Positions 8,380 through 16,743 of a stretch of DNA of 39,050 nt are shown one piece after another. Position numbers and translations under genes: made by a program. The first letter of the stretch is position 1, and each line of letters starts with the position of its first letter. The notes under the pieces were generated by a model that saw nothing but the letters and a program-made list of their open reading frames with translations, was not told where the DNA came from and made no database searches. Origin of the DNA: an uncultured Vogesella sp. (GTDB lineage Bacteria > Pseudomonadota > Gammaproteobacteria > Burkholderiales > Chromobacteriaceae); contig CAMLGD010000003.1 of the NCBI GenBank assembly GCA_946479405.1, positions 1 through 39,050 of the forward strand. The letters are read 5' to 3'.

Positions 8380-8880
8380 ATGCTTACCCCGCGCCAACGC
8401 TTCTTGCTGCTGGTTTCCGCCCTAGTGGTGACGCTGGGGCTGGTATGGCTGGCGCCGGATGAGACCGCACCCACCCCGGCGGCCGATCTCGTATCCGGCG
8501 AGCGTGTTCGCCCGGCCCGGGCCGCACCCGCGCCGCAGGCAGAGCTGCGCGCGCTGTCACTGGCGAGCCTGTCGCGGCAGAAGCCGCCGGAGGGGCATGC
8601 GGCCAACCTGTTTCCACAGCAGACATGGTACGTGCCGCCGCCACCGCCAAAACCCGCACCACCCAGCCCGCCTACCTTGCCGTTCATCTATATCGGCAAG
8701 CTGGTTGATGGTGACCAGGTGACCGTCTTTGTCAGCAATGGCGATCGCAACCTGGTGCTGAAAACCCATGATGTCGTCGACGGCACCTACCGGGTGGAGG
8801 CCATCACCCCGCCCGTCATGCGGCTCACCTATTTGCCGCTCCAGATGCAGCAAACCCTGGATATAGGAGGCGCAAATTGA
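8380..8880 (+). CDS. PilP/GspC-like proline-rich linker protein
   Basis: This 166-residue protein has an N-terminal membrane anchor (about 8-27), a long Ala/Pro-rich linker with a run of prolines near residues 86-104 (VPPPPPKPAPPSPP), and a small C-terminal beta domain beginning LPFIYIGKLVDGDQVTVFV. The last segment resembles the HR domain of PilP/GspC, which contacts the secretin. It probably bridges the inner-membrane complex and the secretin. SEED labels proteins here 'secretion system X translation initiation factor', which I take to be an artefact of Pro/Ala-rich similarity. ATG 8380 is preferred over the overlapping GTG 8374 because the GGGGGGAG site ends at 8373. Confidence 0.72.
   Translation: MLTPRQRFLLLVSALVVTLGLVWLAPDETAPTPAADLVSGERVRPARAAPAPQAELRALSLASLSRQKPPEGHAANLFPQQTWYVPPPPPKPAPPSPPTLPFIYIGKLVDGDQVTVFVSNGDRNLVLKTHDVVDGTYRVEAITPPVMRLTYLPLQMQQTLDIGGAN
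8598..8609 (-). repeat. Dodecamer repeat, copy 2 (inside the PilP-like gene)
   Basis: Exact reverse complement TGCGGCCAACCT. Here it reads in the Ala-Ala-Asn-Leu frame, so common codon choice could explain it. Confidence 0.45.
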
Positions 8881-10832
8881 AACGCTTAATCGTGTTGCTC
8901 CCCACCGTGCTGCTGCTGTGGGCTTGTGCCAGTAACAAGGAATTCATGGAAGGCAAGCAGCTGCTGCTGGATGGCCATGTCGAGGAAGGCCTGGCCCGGC
9001 TGGAACGGGTGGTCAAGGCCGAGCCGGGAAACGCCGAGTACAAGAGCTACCTGTTTACCCAGCGGGAACGGGCCGTCAACCAGTGGCTGGCGGCGGCCAA
9101 CAGTGCCCAGGTAAGCGGGCAGCTGGACGATGCCGAGCAGCTGTTCCAGCGGGTGCTGCGGCTGGACGCGCAGAACCAGCGGGCGCTGGATGGGCTGGAA
9201 GCGCTGTCGCTCAGCCGCCGCCATGTGCAACTGCTGGCCGATGCGCAGCAGCAGATGGAAAAGGGCGACCGTACCGCCGCACTGGCCACGGTGCAGCGGG
9301 TGCTGTCCGAAAACCCGCGCCAGCGCGATGCCCGGGTGCTGCAGCGCAAGCTGTATGACCAGCAGGCATCGCCATCGCTGCTGAGCCCGCAATTGCAGGC
9401 GGCCATGTCGCGGCCGATCACGCTGGAGTTCCGCGATGCGGCCCTCAAGGCGGTGTTCGAGGTGATTTCGCGCACGGCCGGCATCAATTTTGTGTTCGAC
9501 AAGGATGTGCGACCGGATCTGCGCGCCACCATCTTTGTGCGTAATACCCGCATCGAAGATGCCGTGCAGCTGTTGCTGGTCACCAATCAGCTCAGCCAGC
9601 GGGTGCTCAGCGACAACACGGTCATGATCTACCCCAATAACCCGGCCAAGCTGAAGGACTATCAGGAGCTGGTGATCCGCAGCTTCTTCCTGGCCAATGC
9701 CGAAGCCAAGGATGCGGCCAACCTGATCCGCGCGCTGGTGAAAACCCGCGACGTGTATGTGGACGACAAGCGCAACCTGGTGGTGATGCGGGATACCCCG
9801 GAAGCGGTGCAGCTGGCGGAAAAACTGCTGGCCACCCAGGATCTGGCCGAGCCGGAAGCGATTCTGGAAGTCGAGGTACTGGAGGTGAACCGCGCCCGGC
9901 TGCAGAACCTGGGCATCGAATGGCCGGCGCAGATCGGCTACGGTCTGCTGGATAAGGGCAGCACGACTTCGTCGACCACCGGCGGCGTCATCGTGTCCTC
10001 TTCCACCCCCGGCGGCAGCCTGTCCAGCGGCATGATCGACTTGCGTGCCAATCCGTTGGGCTTGACCACCTTCATTCCCAACCCGGCCATTCTGCTGCGG
10101 TTGCGGGCGCAGGACAGCAACGCCAACGTGCTGGCCAACCCGCGCATCCGGGTGAAAAACCACGAGAAAGCCAAGATCCACATCGGTGACAAGGTGCCGG
10201 TATTTACCAGCACCGCGGTGGTGAACGCCGGTATTGCGCAGTCGGTGTCCTATCTGGACGTGGGGGTGAAGCTGGAAGTGCAGCCCAGCATCGGCCTGGA
10301 TGACGACGTCACTATCGATGTCGGGCTGGAAGTCAGCAGCATCGTCAAGCAGGTGGATTTTGGTAGCAGCACTGCATACCAGATTGGCTCGCGGGCGGCA
10401 GATACCGTGCTACGGCTGCGTGATGGCGAGACACAGGTGCTGGCCGGGCTGATTCAGGATGAAGATCGTAGCTCGATCACCAAGGTGCCCGGGTTGGGCG
10501 ATCTGCCGCTGCTTGGCCGGCTGTTCTCCAGCAATAACGACAACCGCTCCAAGACCGAAATCGTGCTGTTGATTACCCCGCACATTGTGCACAACCTGGC
10601 GGTGCCGGATCCGCGCTTTACCCAGTTCCGCGCCGGCACGGAAAGCACGGTAGGTGGTGGCGTAACAGGCGGTGGCGCACCGCCGGCCACTATCGTCGCC
10701 ACGCCGGCCATCGTGCCGCCGCCGGCTGCTCCGAGCATGGTGCCGGTGCCGGGGATCGTGCCCTTCCGGTCGACGCCGGCCGTGCCACCGTCTGGTGCGC
10801 AACCGGGCGGGAGCACGCCGCCGTCACAGTGA
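8877..10832 (+). CDS. gspD: Outer-membrane secretin, GspD/PilQ family, with TPR-like N-terminus
   Basis: This 651-residue protein should form the outer-membrane gate. Residues 1-17 look like a lipoprotein signal (hydrophobic core then LWAC, Cys17; Trp at -2 is unusual), so it may reach the outer membrane without a separate pilotin. Residues about 20-170 are TPR-like helices. An N-domain starts near residue 178 (PITLEFRDAALKAVFEVISR). The secretin core runs from about 395 to 575 and includes the signature VPGLGDLPLLGRLFSS and IVLLITPHIV. A Pro/Ala/Thr-rich tail of about 70 residues ends the protein. The start is TTG, with a perfect AGGAGG at 8865-8870 and a TTGA overlap with the preceding gene. 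Confidence 0.93.
   Translation: MKRLIVLLPTVLLLWACASNKEFMEGKQLLLDGHVEEGLARLERVVKAEPGNAEYKSYLFTQRERAVNQWLAAANSAQVSGQLDDAEQLFQRVLRLDAQNQRALDGLEALSLSRRHVQLLADAQQQMEKGDRTAALATVQRVLSENPRQRDARVLQRKLYDQQASPSLLSPQLQAAMSRPITLEFRDAALKAVFEVISRTAGINFVFDKDVRPDLRATIFVRNTRIEDAVQLLLVTNQLSQRVLSDNTVMIYPNNPAKLKDYQELVIRSFFLANAEAKDAANLIRALVKTRDVYVDDKRNLVVMRDTPEAVQLAEKLLATQDLAEPEAILEVEVLEVNRARLQNLGIEWPAQIGYGLLDKGSTTSSTTGGVIVSSSTPGGSLSSGMIDLRANPLGLTTFIPNPAILLRLRAQDSNANVLANPRIRVKNHEKAKIHIGDKVPVFTSTAVVNAGIAQSVSYLDVGVKLEVQPSIGLDDDVTIDVGLEVSSIVKQVDFGSSTAYQIGSRAADTVLRLRDGETQVLAGLIQDEDRSSITKVPGLGDLPLLGRLFSSNNDNRSKTEIVLLITPHIVHNLAVPDPRFTQFRAGTESTVGGGVTGGGAPPATIVATPAIVPPPAAPSMVPVPGIVPFRSTPAVPPSGAQPGGSTPPSQ
9713..9724 (-). 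repeat. Dodecamer repeat, copy 3 (inside the secretin gene)
   Basis: Exact reverse complement TGCGGCCAACCT, read as Ala-Ala-Asn-Leu in the secretin frame. Confidence 0.45.
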
Positions 10833-10843
10833 GGGGATGGCCA

Positions 10844-11323
10844 ATGCTTTCCCGTCGGATGCAGGGTTTCACCCTGGTAGAGCTGGTGGTGACGGTGGCC
10901 ATCATCGCCTTGCTGGCCAGTGTGGCACTGCCCCTGGCCGAGCTGACCGTGCAGCGACAGAAGGAGCAGGCGCTGCAGCTGGCGTTGCGGCAGTTGCGGG
11001 ACGGCATCGATGCCTACAAGGCGGCTGTGGATCAGGGCAAGATTCCCCGCGCAGCGGATGAAAGCGGCTATCCGAAAACCCTGGCAGTGCTGGCGGATGG
11101 AGTGGTCGACCCTAAAGACCCGGATGGCAAGCGCCGTTTCTTCTTCCTGCGCCGTATTCCCCGCGACCCGATGGCTGATAACGACAAGCCGGCGGGGGAA
11201 AGCTGGGGGCTGCGCAGTTATGCCAGCTCGGCGGACAGTCCCGAGGAGGGCGAGGATGTCTATGATGTTTACTCATTGTCGCAAGGCGTCGGGCTCAACG
11301 GCATCCCCTACCGGCAGTGGTAA
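10844..11323 (+). CDS. Pseudopilin, PulG-like (second)
   Basis: A 159-residue pseudopilin with a short leader (MLSRRMQG|FTLVELVVTVAIIALL), Glu5 present, then a helix and a soluble domain containing ADESGYPKTLAVLADGVVDP and FFFLRRIPRDPM. It is GspG-like in plan but longer and without the GspG calcium-loop tail, so it is a minor or alternative pilin. ATG 10844 is favoured by GAGGGGA at 10831-10837; a GTG at 10829 overlapping the secretin stop is the alternative. Confidence 0.85.
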   Translation: MLSRRMQGFTLVELVVTVAIIALLASVALPLAELTVQRQKEQALQLALRQLRDGIDAYKAAVDQGKIPRAADESGYPKTLAVLADGVVDPKDPDGKRRFFFLRRIPRDPMADNDKPAGESWGLRSYASSADSPEEGEDVYDVYSLSQGVGLNGIPYRQW

Positions 11324-11708
11324 CCGCCGGGGGCGGCGATGGTCGGCCGGCTTCACCCTGATCGAGCTGATTGTAGTGATGGTGATCATCTCGCTGTTGC
11401 TCACCATCGCAGTGCCGCGCTACCTGGATAGCGTTGCCCGGGCACGCGAGGCGGTGTTGCTGAGCGATCTGTCCACCATGCGTGACGCCATCGACAAATA
11501 CTACGGCGACCGTGCGCGCTATCCGGACAGCCTGCAAGCGCTGGTTACCGATCGCTATCTGCGCAAATTGCCCGCCGACCCGTTTACCGATACCGAGACC
11601 AGCTGGGTGGTGGTGCCACCGGACGACCCGAGTAAGGGTGGGGTCTACGATGTGCGTAGCGGGGCGGAAGGGGAGACCCGTGATGGCACGCCGCTGCGCG
11701 AGCTATAG
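11256..11708 (+). CDS. Pseudopilin, PulG-like (third)
   Basis: A 150-residue pseudopilin with a long basic leader of about 32 residues ending RRWSAG|FTLIELIVVMVIISLL; Glu5 is present. The soluble part (RARYPDSLQALVTDRYLRKLP, DPFTDTETSW) follows the GspG pattern. The start is inferred: ATG 11256 lies 5 nt after GAGGAGGG (11243-11250), inside the 3' end of the previous gene, a 68-nt overlap in another frame. ATGs at 11262 and 11265 would shorten the leader by 2-3 residues. Confidence 0.82.
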   Translation: MSMMFTHCRKASGSTASPTGSGNRRGRRWSAGFTLIELIVVMVIISLLLTIAVPRYLDSVARAREAVLLSDLSTMRDAIDKYYGDRARYPDSLQALVTDRYLRKLPADPFTDTETSWVVVPPDDPSKGGVYDVRSGAEGETRDGTPLREL

Positions 11709-12333
11709 CCATTCGGTGCGCTGCCGCCCGGCCTGGCCGCGTCGGCAGCATGGCTTTACCTATCTGGGTCTGCTCGCGGTGCTGCTGGTGCTGGGCTGGT
11801 GGTTGGCCGCAACCGGGCAGATCTGGTCAAGCGTGGCGCAACGGCAGCGTGAGCAAGAGTTGCTGTTTATCGGTAACCAGTTCCGGCAGGCCATTGCGCA
11901 ATACTATGAACAGTCGCCGGGTGGAGCAAAACGCTTCCCGCCCACGATGGAGGCGTTGTTGCGTGATCCCCGCGTCCCGTTTGTCCGCCGTTATTTGCGC
12001 CGCATCTATCCTGATCCATTTACCGGTAAAACGGAGTGGGGGATTGTCCGTGCGCCGGATGAAGGCATTGCCGGGGTCTATAGCCTGGCTACCGGCAAGC
12101 CACTGAAGCGGGATAATTTTTCGCCGCCAGACCGTGATTTTGCCCAGGCCGATAGCTACGCTGATTGGCGCTTTGTTTACCGCTTGGTCGCTGCCGCCCC
12201 AGGAACGGCCGGCAGTAGCGGCAGCGCCGGGGCTCCCGAGCAGGCTGCGTCTCAGCCTGGCGCAGTCGCACCTTCCATTCCATCCCCGCCAGCCGAGGCG
12301 GGTAGTGACACGGGTGAACTGTCAGCCGAATAA
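11683..12333 (+). CDS. Pseudopilin-like protein lacking Glu5, GspK-like tip candidate
   Basis: This 216-residue protein has a basic leader (MARRCASYS... to RRQHG) and a cleavage-like site G|FTYLGLLAVLLVLGWWLA. Position 5 of the mature chain is Gly, not the conserved Glu. Among type II minor pseudopilins, GspK is the one that lacks Glu5 and caps the filament, so a tip role is inferred. The middle (RFPPTMEALLRDPR, IYPDPFTGKTEWGIV) is still GspG-like, unlike true GspK, and an Ala/Ser/Pro-rich tail of about 45 residues follows. ATG 11683 has AAGGGGAG at 11668-11675 and overlaps the previous gene by 26 nt. Last gene of the operon. Confidence 0.8.
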   Translation: MARRCASYSHSVRCRPAWPRRQHGFTYLGLLAVLLVLGWWLAATGQIWSSVAQRQREQELLFIGNQFRQAIAQYYEQSPGGAKRFPPTMEALLRDPRVPFVRRYLRRIYPDPFTGKTEWGIVRAPDEGIAGVYSLATGKPLKRDNFSPPDRDFAQADSYADWRFVYRLVAAAPGTAGSSGSAGAPEQAASQPGAVAPSIPSPPAEAGSDTGELSAE

Positions 12334-12387
12334 CTGCCTGCTTGCAGAATATCGCTACATTAATTTGACCCTTGCCTGTGCATTTTG

Positions 12388-12420
12388 AATAGCCGCCGCC
12401 AATTTGGCGGCTATTTTTTT
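12388..12420 (+). terminator. Rho-independent terminator of the secretion operon
   Basis: A perfect 10-bp stem, AATAGCCGCC (12388-12397) with GGCGGCTATT (12406-12415), is followed by a further T run. It marks the 3' end of the 11-gene operon, 54 nt after the last stop. Confidence 0.93.
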
Positions 12421-13103
12421 GCCAAAATCTGACTGTTAAGCAATGATTGCAAGTTTTTGCCAGAAACCGCCGTTGTTATTTTGCTTGTAACTGCATGGGT
12501 GGTGTTTTTTTATAATTTATATGCCGTATGATACGCCGTATTTTTTATTTTTAGAATAAATGTATGTAATTCAGTGGATATAAAATGGCACCATTTGTGT
12601 GACGGTTTGTGTTTGATGTGTATTAGTTTATTGACCGTGTGGTGTTGTAAAAAATAACACAGTAAGTGTGTGATTTTAATGAATTATTGCTTTTGAAAAA
12701 TGCTAAATTAATAAATATACAAACAGTATTTGCTGTACGTACTAATTTTGTCATAAAAGATTTTGCCTATTTTTTTTGAAATCAAGATGTGTATAGTAGG
12801 GGCTGGATCCTAAACGAAGTACTAGGAATTCAAGAGCACCTGGTTCAGGTTGGGTATGAATTCTGGTTAATAGGCGCCAAGGATTGAGCTGAAAGCTTTG
12901 TTATCAATTTTGGAATCTAACAAACAATATATTTAAAATAGTCGCAGCGTATTTTCTGGTTGTAGAACTTTAAACCAAATGATCTCGTCTTAAATGGGCG
13001 GAATGCTTGGGAAAGTTGCAGAAAAATGCGCAAGCCAGTGCCTAGCCGGCACATGGCAACGGCGGCAAGCAGGTTCCAGGGCATTTGTGAAAGGAAGTAG
13101 TCG
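12421..13103 (+). other. AT-rich leader region upstream of the first metalloprotease
   Basis: About 680 bp, markedly AT-rich to about 12800, unlike the genes around it. Two GAATTC sites at about 12826 and 12857 bracket the inverted segment CCTGGTTCAGG. A TATAGT near 12793 could be a -10 element, but I cannot place a proper -35. No gene was recognised. Such regions commonly bind H-NS-type silencers (inference). Confidence 0.45.
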
Positions 13104-15137
13104 ATGTTTACCCGCACCCAGGCCACCGGCCAGAAGTCAGGTCAGATTTTTCAGTTCGCACTGGCACTGCCGTTGATGGCAGCAGTGGGTAGCTTCACGC
13201 CGGTACACGCAGCGGTGCCGCAGCAGGCGCAACAGGCGTTGCAGGCCGCAGGCAAAGTGGAGCTGGAAGGTGAATTGGAAGTGCTGCATGTACACAATGC
13301 AGACAAGACAAGCGGCTATCGCTATTTCCTGCACACCGACAAAGGCCGTGTCGAAATGAAGTTCAAAGGCAAGGGGCCACGCCAGCCCAGCGGTAGCAAG
13401 CTCAAAGTGAGCGGCACCCAGAGTGGCAATGTGCTGGCACTGGATTCATCCACTTCTGGCAGCGTGCAGGTATTGGCATCGCCGGAACCCAACACCTTTG
13501 GCACCCAGAACACCGCGGTATTGCTGGTGAATTTCCAGGATAACCAGACCCAGCCCTATACCAAGGATCAGGCCAGCACGGTGGTGTTTGGCGAGGGCAA
13601 TAGCTTCATCAAGGAAAACTCGTCGCAGCAGACTTCGATCAGTGGCAGTGTATTTGGCTGGATCACCATGCCGATTGCCCAGACTTGCGATTACATGGTG
13701 ATTCGCGATGCGGCGCTGCAGGCCGCAAGCAATGCCGGAGTGAATATCTCCGCCTATGGTCGCCACGTGATTGTGATGCCGAAAAACAGCACCTGCGCCT
13801 GGGCGGGCCTGGGCACCGTAGGCGGCAGCCCTTCCACTGCCTGGATGAATGGCAACCTGACCCGTAAACCGTTTACTCACGAATTCGGCCATAACCTGGG
13901 GATGTGGCATTCGCATTCGCTGGAATGTGGCGCCACCACCCTGGGCAGCAGCTGCACGCGTAGCGAATATGGTGACTGGTTCGACACCATGGGTGGCGGC
14001 GAGGCGGTGCATTACAACGCCTTCCAGAAAGAACGCCTGGGCTGGCTGAACTATGGCGTGTCGCCGGCCATCGCCACGGTGGAAAGTGGTAGCGCTACCG
14101 TGATGATCCAGCCCTATGCGGCCACCAGTAACGGCACCAAGGCGGTGAAACTGCTGAAGTCGGTCAATGCCACTACCGGGCAGAAAAGCTGGTACTACCT
14201 GGAGTATCGCCAGGCCATCAACTTTGATGCACCGCTGGCCAACCGTGCCGGCGTAACCAGCGGCGTGCTGGTGCACATGGCGACCGAAGGGGATGGCGAC
14301 AGCAGCGATCTGCTGGACATGACCCCGGCCAGCAACACCAATATTGCCTACGAGTGGAACGACGCACCGCTGGCAGTGGGCAAGACCTACACCGATGCCA
14401 ATGGTGTCAGCATGACTGTGCTGTCTGCCGACAGTACCGGTGCCGCGGTGAGCGTCAGCACCACCGGCCAGACTGCCCCCGTGCCCAGCTGCGTGCGTGC
14501 CAACCCCACCGTAACGCTGAGCAGCAGCCAGAGCGGGACGGTAACCCCGGGCAGTGCGGCCAACTACACCCTGAGTGTTACCAATACTGATGGCAGTGCT
14601 TGCAGCAGCAGCACTTTCAACCTGGCCTCGGTCGTACCTTCGGGCTGGAGTGGTAGCCTGGGCGCCGCCTCGCTGACCCTGGCTGCAGGTGCCAGCGGCA
14701 GTACCTCCCTGACTGTGACGTCGTCCAGCACGGCCACCGACGGTAGCTACAGCATCAGCACCAACGCCAGCAATGCCACCCAGTCCGGCTATCAGGGCTC
14801 TGCCAGCGCCAGCTTCGGCGTGCAGGCCACCACCTCCGGTGGCGGCACGACTACCAGCAACCTGGCTCCGGTCGCGGTGAGCGATAGCGCAGCCACCCGC
14901 ATCGGTACCGCAGTGACCATCACCGTGCTGGGCAACGACTACGATCCGGAAGGCAAGGCCTTGACCTTGACTGCCGTAACCGTACCCAGCAAGGGCAAGG
15001 TAAGCATCAACAGCAATGGCACGCTGACCTACTCCCCGAACAGCAAGGCCAAGGGTGGCGACAGCTTCAGCTACACCATCAGCGATGGGGTCAACAAAGC
15101 CAGCACCAGCGTGGCAGTACAGATCAGCACCAGGTAA
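13104..15137 (+). CDS. Secreted zinc metalloprotease, M6/M11-like, with NEW3-like and cadherin-like C-terminal domains
   Basis: A 677-residue exported protease. A signal peptide ends near residue 36 (PVHA|AV). A small N-terminal beta region (about 45-120, VELEGELEVLHVHN) precedes the catalytic domain. The zinc motif HEFGHNLGMWH is complete (His259, Glu260, His263, His269), with a Met-turn at DTMG (Met296) before QKERLGWL. After the catalytic domain come an NPCBM/NEW3-like Ig domain (about 470-575) and a cadherin-like/tandem-95 module (about 590-677: LAPVAVSDSAATRIG, GTLTYSPNSKAKGGDSFSYTI). AAGGAAG at 13091-13097 supports the ATG. It is likely cargo of the adjacent secretion system. It is a paralogue of the gene at 21646, with a different last domain. 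Confidence 0.87.
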   Translation: MFTRTQATGQKSGQIFQFALALPLMAAVGSFTPVHAAVPQQAQQALQAAGKVELEGELEVLHVHNADKTSGYRYFLHTDKGRVEMKFKGKGPRQPSGSKLKVSGTQSGNVLALDSSTSGSVQVLASPEPNTFGTQNTAVLLVNFQDNQTQPYTKDQASTVVFGEGNSFIKENSSQQTSISGSVFGWITMPIAQTCDYMVIRDAALQAASNAGVNISAYGRHVIVMPKNSTCAWAGLGTVGGSPSTAWMNGNLTRKPFTHEFGHNLGMWHSHSLECGATTLGSSCTRSEYGDWFDTMGGGEAVHYNAFQKERLGWLNYGVSPAIATVESGSATVMIQPYAATSNGTKAVKLLKSVNATTGQKSWYYLEYRQAINFDAPLANRAGVTSGVLVHMATEGDGDSSDLLDMTPASNTNIAYEWNDAPLAVGKTYTDANGVSMTVLSADSTGAAVSVSTTGQTAPVPSCVRANPTVTLSSSQSGTVTPGSAANYTLSVTNTDGSACSSSTFNLASVVPSGWSGSLGAASLTLAAGASGSTSLTVTSSSTATDGSYSISTNASNATQSGYQGSASASFGVQATTSGGGTTTSNLAPVAVSDSAATRIGTAVTITVLGNDYDPEGKALTLTAVTVPSKGKVSINSNGTLTYSPNSKAKGGDSFSYTISDGVNKASTSVAVQISTR

Positions 15138-15160
15138 CAACCGTATGAATGCCCTGTTGT

Positions 15161-15188
15161 GCCCGGCAAGCTTGCCGGGCATTTTTTT
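15161..15188 (+). terminator. Rho-independent terminator after the first metalloprotease
   Basis: A 20-bp perfect palindrome (15161-15180, GCCCGGCAAG and its complement) followed by A and seven T residues, 24 nt after the stop. Confidence 0.93.
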
Positions 15189-15275
15189 GCTCCCGCGTCC
15201 GGCACGGCAGCTCGGGCCAGGGGGTGACGAACAGAGAATTCTGGCGGAGCGGGTGCCTGCTTGTCGGCATGCAGC

Positions 15276-15323
15276 AAAAAAGCACTGCCCGCCGTAGCGA
15301 TGACGGTGGCTACGGCAAACGGC
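15276..15323 (-). terminator. Probable terminator of the beta-helix gene
   Basis: GCCGTAGC (15291-15298) pairs with GCTACGGC (15309-15316), extended by GCCC/GGGC with a bulge. On the minus strand six T residues follow about 5 nt later (A run at 15276-15281). It is placed correctly below the stop at 15343. Confidence 0.55.
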
Positions 15324-15342
15324 GGGCCGGTGGCGTAGTTGG

Positions 15343-16662
15343 CTAGTCGCTCAGCGCAATGCCACGCAGTTGCAGCTTGTCACTGCGGGTAAACGGGCTG
15401 CCGGCGCCGTGCAGGGTAATGCCGGCAACGTTGGCCGCATCCAGTGTCAGCGGCACGCTCGGGGCGGGTAGGGGCATGGACAGCGTGATCTGCTGCGGGG
15501 TGTGAAAGATTTTCGGGTCGAACTGGATGGTGGCGGGCTTGCCCATGGCTTCGGCCAGACGGAGCGCACCACGCAGCGAGCAGTCGCCGCGTGTGCCACT
15601 GCAGGCCGCGGCGGCACTGTCGTCAGCGGTATTCACCGTCAACCGCGGATAGGCTTGTACTTCGAAGGCGCCGATGTCCACGATGCCCGCCACAATGCGC
15701 GGGTCGCCGTTGCCTCGTTGGTCCCACTGCAGGGTTTGACCCTGTTCATCGATGGCGGCAGCATTGCTGCCCAGATTAATGGCCGGACTGCCGCCACCCA
15801 ATGGCAGGGTGGGAGTCGGACCATTGTAGTAACCCAGTGCTTCCAGCCGCGGGTCCTGCTGGCTGACAGGTTGGCCGCAGCCCTGGTGCTGCATGATCAG
15901 GTTGTGGTCGCTGGCCGGGTGCAGCACGCCTAGCAGCACACAGTCGGTTTCGCTCTGGCTGTTGGCCAGCAGGGTGTTGCGCAGCCATAGCCCGCCCAGG
16001 CTATGGATCGCGCCACCGGCCTGCGCGGCATTGTCGGCAAAGGTGCTGTTGCCAACCATTAATTCGCCGCCCGACTGCGCGATGCCTCCACCGTGGCGAG
16101 CGGCCTGGTTACGGTAAAACGTACTGTTGATGATGCTGCTGTGGCCGGCGGTCTGCAGAATCGCGCCGCCATCTTCAGTTGCCCGGTTTTGCAGAAAGCT
16201 CACGCCGCTTGCCTGCAGTTGGCCACGGTTAAGAATGCCGGCGCCTGCCGGCGCCTGGCCATCTGCCAGCGTCAGGTTATGTATTGCCACTTTGCCGTCG
16301 GCAGCGATTTCCAGCAGGCGAAAGCGCTGCGCTCCGCTGATGATGATGCCGCCGCTTTGCCACAGTTCGCTTGGCAGTTGCCCCTGGAGGGTCAGTTCGC
16401 CGTGCAGTACCGGCAACGGAGAGCGCAGTTTGATGGTGGTGGGTGCGGCCAACGTGTCGAGCTCAAAGCGCAGCAGATGCGGCCCCGGCTGTTGCTGGCT
16501 GTCCAGGATGGCCTGCCGCAGTGAGCCCGGGCCGCTGTCATGCACGTTCAGCACCCGGTGCAGGAGCGGCTCGGCCGGTTCGCTGCCGATGACAAGTGGA
16601 GAGATCAGGCAAAGCAGCAGCATGCCTGCGGCGGTTATCGAAGGACGCAATGGACACAACAT
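15343..16662 (-). CDS. Secreted right-handed beta-helix protein (choice-of-anchor Q/Pmp-like repeats)
   Basis: A 439-residue exported protein. A signal peptide covers about residues 1-26. From about 35 it shows VLNVHDSGPGSLRQAI and GG-rich repeats such as NRATEDGGAI, NQAARHGGGIAQSGG and NAAQAGGAIHSLGG, typical of Pmp-like beta-helix coils. A 'PAINLGSNAAAID..GQ' block, DPRIVAGIVDIGAFE and a second TVNTADDSAA..C..RGDCSLRGAL block follow. No autotransporter barrel, LPXTG-like or PEP-CTERM anchor is seen, so it is probably released or held by partners. ATG 16662 sits 6 nt after AGGAGA; a GTG at 16668 is too close to that site. Function unknown. Confidence 0.82.
   Translation of the reverse strand: MLCPLRPSITAAGMLLLCLISPLVIGSEPAEPLLHRVLNVHDSGPGSLRQAILDSQQQPGPHLLRFELDTLAAPTTIKLRSPLPVLHGELTLQGQLPSELWQSGGIIISGAQRFRLLEIAADGKVAIHNLTLADGQAPAGAGILNRGQLQASGVSFLQNRATEDGGAILQTAGHSSIINSTFYRNQAARHGGGIAQSGGELMVGNSTFADNAAQAGGAIHSLGGLWLRNTLLANSQSETDCVLLGVLHPASDHNLIMQHQGCGQPVSQQDPRLEALGYYNGPTPTLPLGGGSPAINLGSNAAAIDEQGQTLQWDQRGNGDPRIVAGIVDIGAFEVQAYPRLTVNTADDSAAAACSGTRGDCSLRGALRLAEAMGKPATIQFDPKIFHTPQQITLSMPLPAPSVPLTLDAANVAGITLHGAGSPFTRSDKLQLRGIALSD
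15868..15879 (+). repeat. Dodecamer repeat, copy 4 (inside the beta-helix gene)
   Basis: Exact AGGTTGGCCGCA. On the coding strand it reads in the Cys-Gly-Gln-Pro frame, not the common Ala-Ala-Asn frame, so codon bias does not explain it. Confidence 0.55.
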
Positions 16663-16684
16663 GGCCACTCTCCTAATCGGGAAT

Positions 16685-16711
16685 GAAAAAGGCCGGTCCG
16701 AAGACCGGCCT
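16685..16711 (-). terminator. Rho-independent terminator after the DUF11-repeat gene
   Basis: AGGCCGGTC and GACCGGCCT form a perfect 9-bp stem around the loop CGAA (16690-16711); on the minus strand a run of T residues follows. It separates the DUF11-repeat gene from the beta-helix gene 22 nt further downstream, whose expression would need read-through or a promoter within the upstream gene. Confidence 0.88.
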
Positions 16712-16743
16712 GACTGGCTGCTAGCCAGTGGTGGAGACTACGC

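Noticed and set aside
13446..15182. A 578-codon open frame antisense to the first metalloprotease
   Set aside because: It is a by-product of the GC-biased codon use of the real gene; its translation is low-complexity, has no domain or ribosome-binding site, and the sense strand encodes a complete protease.
16690..16711. GGCCGGTC hairpin near 16700 as a repeat or operator
   Set aside because: Position just after the DUF11-repeat stop and the T run on the minus strand identify it as an ordinary terminator.
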